Shown: positions 60,660 to 64,000 of the stretch, one piece after another
How positions within the stretch are numbered: position 1 is the first letter of the stretch
Layout of the letters: every line of letters starts with the position of its first letter
From: Cymbidium sinense
Taxonomy: Eukaryota > Streptophyta > Magnoliopsida > Asparagales > Orchidaceae
Assembly: GCA_021442155.1 (NCBI GenBank)
Contig: CM038225.1
Coordinates: 85,634,925 to 85,698,924 of the forward strand
DNA length: 64,000 nt
Direction: 5' to 3'
The notes under the pieces: model-generated
The model's database searches: none
Told to the model about the DNA's origin: nothing
The model's input: only the letters and a program-made list of their open reading frames with translations
Program-made: the position numbers and the translations under genes

Positions 60660-61000
60660 TTCCAATGAAAATTTAGGGCCAATTATAGTAGCTATTAAGC
60701 CAACACCTAGGCGCCATACCTCTATCTTATACACCTTAGAACTTTGGGTTTGGTGCTTACAACCAAAAGTTGGGGCCTAAGCATCGAGCTTTCTGCCTTG
60801 AACTACACCTAAATCTAGATTTGGCCTCTAAGTCAGCTTCTTTATCTTGAACTTCACTTATGAATAAGGTTAGGTGCCTAGATGTTAAGGGTTAGTGCCT
60901 AGGTGTTGGCTTCTTTGCCTTGTTACTATAGTATGGCACTTAGGCACTTGGGTATAGCACTTAGTTAAGCCCCAAGCATTAATTGATCCACATATTACAC
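60660..61000. repeat. Cluster of GTGCCTAGGTGTT/GCGCC palindromic words
   Basis: Words such as ACACCTAGGCGCCATACC, GGTGCCTAGATG and GTGCCTAGGTGTTGGC recur within 350 bases. The same vocabulary is found in repeats A/B and the giant LTRs, suggesting an LTR fragment of a related element. Confidence 0.5.
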
Positions 61001-62640
61001 CATTTGTTCCCAAATCTGATTTAGGCATTTCTTCACATGATTTTACACAAAAATGATGTATTTTACCATCTTCACAACTATCCTAAAAAAATTCAAAAAA
61101 TAAGTGCTACAAAATTCTTAAAAGAATGCACAAACATGTAGTAAAATCAAAATTTAAGATAGAAAATCATGTATATTTCATGTCTATCATTACCAAGATT
61201 TAAGAATTTAATTTTTAATCTATTTTCATTTAACCGTAAGTTAATAAATATGCAATTTGAATTTAATTTTTAATCTTTTTTTAATTTTCTCTTTTGGACG
61301 AACTTCATATTTGACTATAAAGAATCTAAACCTAGGTTTAGTAAATTCATTCCAACTAAACACATTTTATGGAGATTTTAGGTGCACTACATTCACTTAG
61401 GAATTTCTCATTATTAAATGTGTCATATCTAAGTATCTAGCTTTACATTAATATTATTTAAGTTTAATTATCTAATATGTTTCTCAGTCGATCATACTAT
61501 TAGAAGTGACTTGAGTGTTGAAATCATTTCTAGGTATATAGAATGTATCCATCTTTTAGAGTTCAAATCATATTCAAACACTTGAAAATCTTGGGTTAAA
61601 TGATTAACATAATTGAGTACCTAAACTTTGTATTTTAATTTATTTCTCATTACATCTTCTCTAATCCAACACTTTGATTGGTTGAGTAAGTCAATACTTT
61701 AGATTTAGGATTGACTTAACTAATAGTTATGCTATATTGACTATCATTATTAAGTGATAAATCATTTGATAGGAATTAGTCTATCATATCAGTATTCTAT
61801 ATGAGTATTTAAGGACATAAATAATCTATAATATGCTACATTAACATAAGTTTAACATATTATCAAGGCATATTTACTTTTTATGAATCAAAATAATAAA
61901 TAAAAAATATTCTTATTATTTTCTTTTTTTTAAAAATACACCTAAAAGTTTCCACTAGAATAAAAGGAAATAGGATGATTAAAATTTATACTTAGGTAGG
62001 GATACTAATTTAGAAAAATATAGTGATAGAATATACTTTTATGAAGTATATTGACAAAGATAATATGTGAAAGCTTGGGCTATATTATTTTGTAGATAAT
62101 GTCCTCTTCACTATAACAATCATTGAAATGCTTCTCATGGTTGAAGATGATGTATCCTCTTTAAAATTTTCATGAGAAAGGATATCATAAGGGAGAACAC
62201 TATAAGGGATAAAGAAGGACAAGGCATATTATAAGATCCATGCCCTATATAAGAATGCCTTAGCCTAATACACTATAACTAGATATGCATTATCACATAG
62301 TATTGGGGAAGAAGCGTCTTGAGTTTATTAGGGAGAGAGCACCAAGGATGTCAAGTTGGAGGGGCAACAAGATGTTTATAAGCAAGGATTTCTTTCAATT
62401 CTTTATGAATAGAAACATAAGTGAATGTCATTTTACTGAATAAGATTATAGTAATTATTGAATTATTTTGGGTGTGGGAGAAAATATATTAACAGGAAGA
62501 CATGATCTTGAATGAAATATTTCATAGTGTAGTGAGAAGGGGATCTAGGTAAGGTTTCTATCTTTCATTTAAACTGATGGAAAATATTCATTCATAAATA
62601 TGTAATCAAGTTAATCAATTAAATCAATCAAATGCAATTT
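61001..62640. other. AT-rich DNA, no recognisable genes
   Basis: No supported ORF. Around 62070-62420 the base composition is somewhat more even and short open stretches exist, possibly an unreadable transposon relic. Confidence 0.4.
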
Positions 62641-62689
62641 ACCCATTCTCCTAGAAGGATTAGGTTCTTTCTAGTTAATTACACTCAAG

Positions 62690-64000
62690 AACACTATTGA
62701 TGTCACTTTTGGGGTGAGGTTGATGATCATATCCTTAGAACTAGGATCCATCTAGGCACTAAGGTATTCTTAGAGCTAAGACACTTCTAGTAGCTAAGAG
62801 AACTCTAACCTAAAGCTTAGAAGATTCATAGGATGTAACCCTAAGGCTAGACCTAGCTTGGGTTAGGTTGAGCCTGAACTGAAACCATCTCCTAGGCCAA
62901 ATCAATTCCTCAAAACCAAACCAAATGATTACAAAACAAATAAACCAAGAATAATTCATTTCAAACCTAACTTAACCCATTAAGGTTCAATTTGGCTAAG
63001 TGGTTAACTTTACTTAATTTGAAATACAAAATTAACCCAATCCAATTGAAATTGAACTCACCTAAACTCATTTTAACCATAATTGAATTTGATTGAACCA
63101 TGATTGAAAACCAATTGGATCAAACCAAGCCAAATTGGCCCTTAACCCAAGTTGACCCATTTGAAACCTATAGGGCCAAAATTTAATTCAATTTGTTTAA
63201 GCCAAATTGAACCAATCCAAGCCTCGTGATCATTTCAAACACTCAAATGAATATTATAATTTATTTCAGCCAACTCAATTTCACCAATTGGTCAAATTAA
63301 CTCAACTTGACCCATTTGGACTAAATGGCCCAAATGAGCCAAAATTCAATCCAACCCAAATTGAATGCAATCAAAGCCACCAAAGAACTCCAAATTCAAT
63401 ATTGAATATATTTCAACACTCAATTAACCCTAATTAAACATGATCAAGCCAATTAACTCAGTTGACTCTATTTTTCCTAAAAGTCTAAATTAAGCCAAAT
63501 CTTGATTCCATTCGAATTGGACCAAATTAACCCATTCAACCTCTTCCAAAATGATTGTTGATCATAACCAGTCACTTAATTGCAAATGAGCCAATTTGGC
63601 CATTTGAAGTTGACCAAAAGGTCAAATTGATCTAAAACCCATTCCAAACCAAATTAGATTGAATCAATGCCTCCAATCAAACATACATTGACTATGGAGC
63701 ACTATCCAACCACCAATTGAAGCAAATTTGATCAACCCAAATTGACCTATTTATGTCAATTTGGTCTAAAGGGTCAAATTGAATCAAAACTCATTCTAAA
63801 CTAAATCAATCTAAATCAAAGGCTCCAATCAATGTCAAATGATCAATTAAGCATGATTCAACCCTTCATCCAAGCCAATTTGGCCAATTTGACCAAATTG
63901 GTCAACTTATCCCATTTGACTCATATGAGTCAAAGTTTAAGTTTCAATCAAATCAAATCAAAATGATTGCACCAATAAGTTTCAAATGATCATTTGAACT
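62690..64000 (-). mobile_element. Element X3: inverted relative of X, truncated by window end
   Basis: Reverse-complement counterpart of the right end of X. The terminal hairpin is at 62698-62719 (CACTTTTGGGGTGAGG). GACACTTCTAGTA at 62780-62792 is the exact complement of 51330-51342. From 62860 to the window end runs an array of CCAAATTGACC, TTGACCAAATTGGTC and related words, the complement of 50030-51210. The plus-strand frame 63207-63437 is a composition artefact of this array. Confidence 0.78.

Noticed and set aside
62070..62420. Copia polyprotein or host gene fragment
   Set aside because: Short protein-like stretches (for example ITRYALSHSIG) are suggestive but too few to assign a family.
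63207..63437. 76-codon asparagine/proline/histidine-rich ORF
   Set aside because: Lies in the degenerate TTGACC/GGTCAA array; the reading frame follows from words lacking stops in that phase.

Overview
This window looks like nuclear DNA from a flowering plant, in a gene-poor, transposon-filled intergenic (probably heterochromatic) region. The evidence is plant-type L1 LINEs with a DUF4283-like ORF1, a Ty3/gypsy element of the plant Tat lineage carrying a plant mobile domain, very AT-rich flanks, (ATT)n microsatellites, and no intact host gene on either strand. I cannot name a species. Every recognisable coding sequence is a decayed transposon gene; no rRNA, tRNA, operon or CRISPR array was seen.

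Layout. 1-10.4 kb: a ~1 kb direct repeat of unknown type (copy A 400-1076 + 7377-7765; copy B 8680-9700). Copy A is split by a minus-strand L1 LINE (LINE-1, 1077-7363) with a 13-bp target-site duplication; copy B preserves the unoccupied site. 10.4-16.2 kb: a second minus-strand L1 (LINE-2) with a 14-bp duplication and a 16-base poly-T (its poly-A tail), inserted in a small GC-rich patch. 16.2-21.7 kb: AT-rich DNA with an (ATT)n tract and an ~853-bp tandem duplication (19.74-21.41 kb). 21.7-52.6 kb: a giant, old Tat-lineage LTR retrotransposon with ~4.4-kb LTRs (21732-26165 and 41059-52586). Its internal region holds, in order, an upstream ORF, gag, protease, reverse transcriptase, two RNase H regions and integrase, then a ~44-bp minisatellite and a decayed ORF with plant mobile domain (PMD) modules. 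An LTR-like block (~28.9-31.6 kb) sits between gag and protease. The right LTR is split by a 7.1-kb non-coding element ('X', 44297-51444). 52.6-56.9 kb: a diverged relative of X ('X2'), into which the Tat element appears to have inserted. 56.9-62.7 kb: AT-rich DNA without recognisable genes. 62.7-64.0 kb: the end of an inverted X relative ('X3'), running off the window.

How it fits together. The region records nested insertion: X2-like DNA was invaded by the Tat element, whose right LTR was later invaded by X; separately, the A/B repeat was invaded by LINE-1. All coding capacity is broken by stops and frameshifts, so nothing here should transpose on its own. The least explained parts are the non-coding X family, with dense TTGACC/GGTCAA low-complexity arrays and a conserved terminal hairpin, and the PMD ORF plus minisatellites carried by the Tat element.
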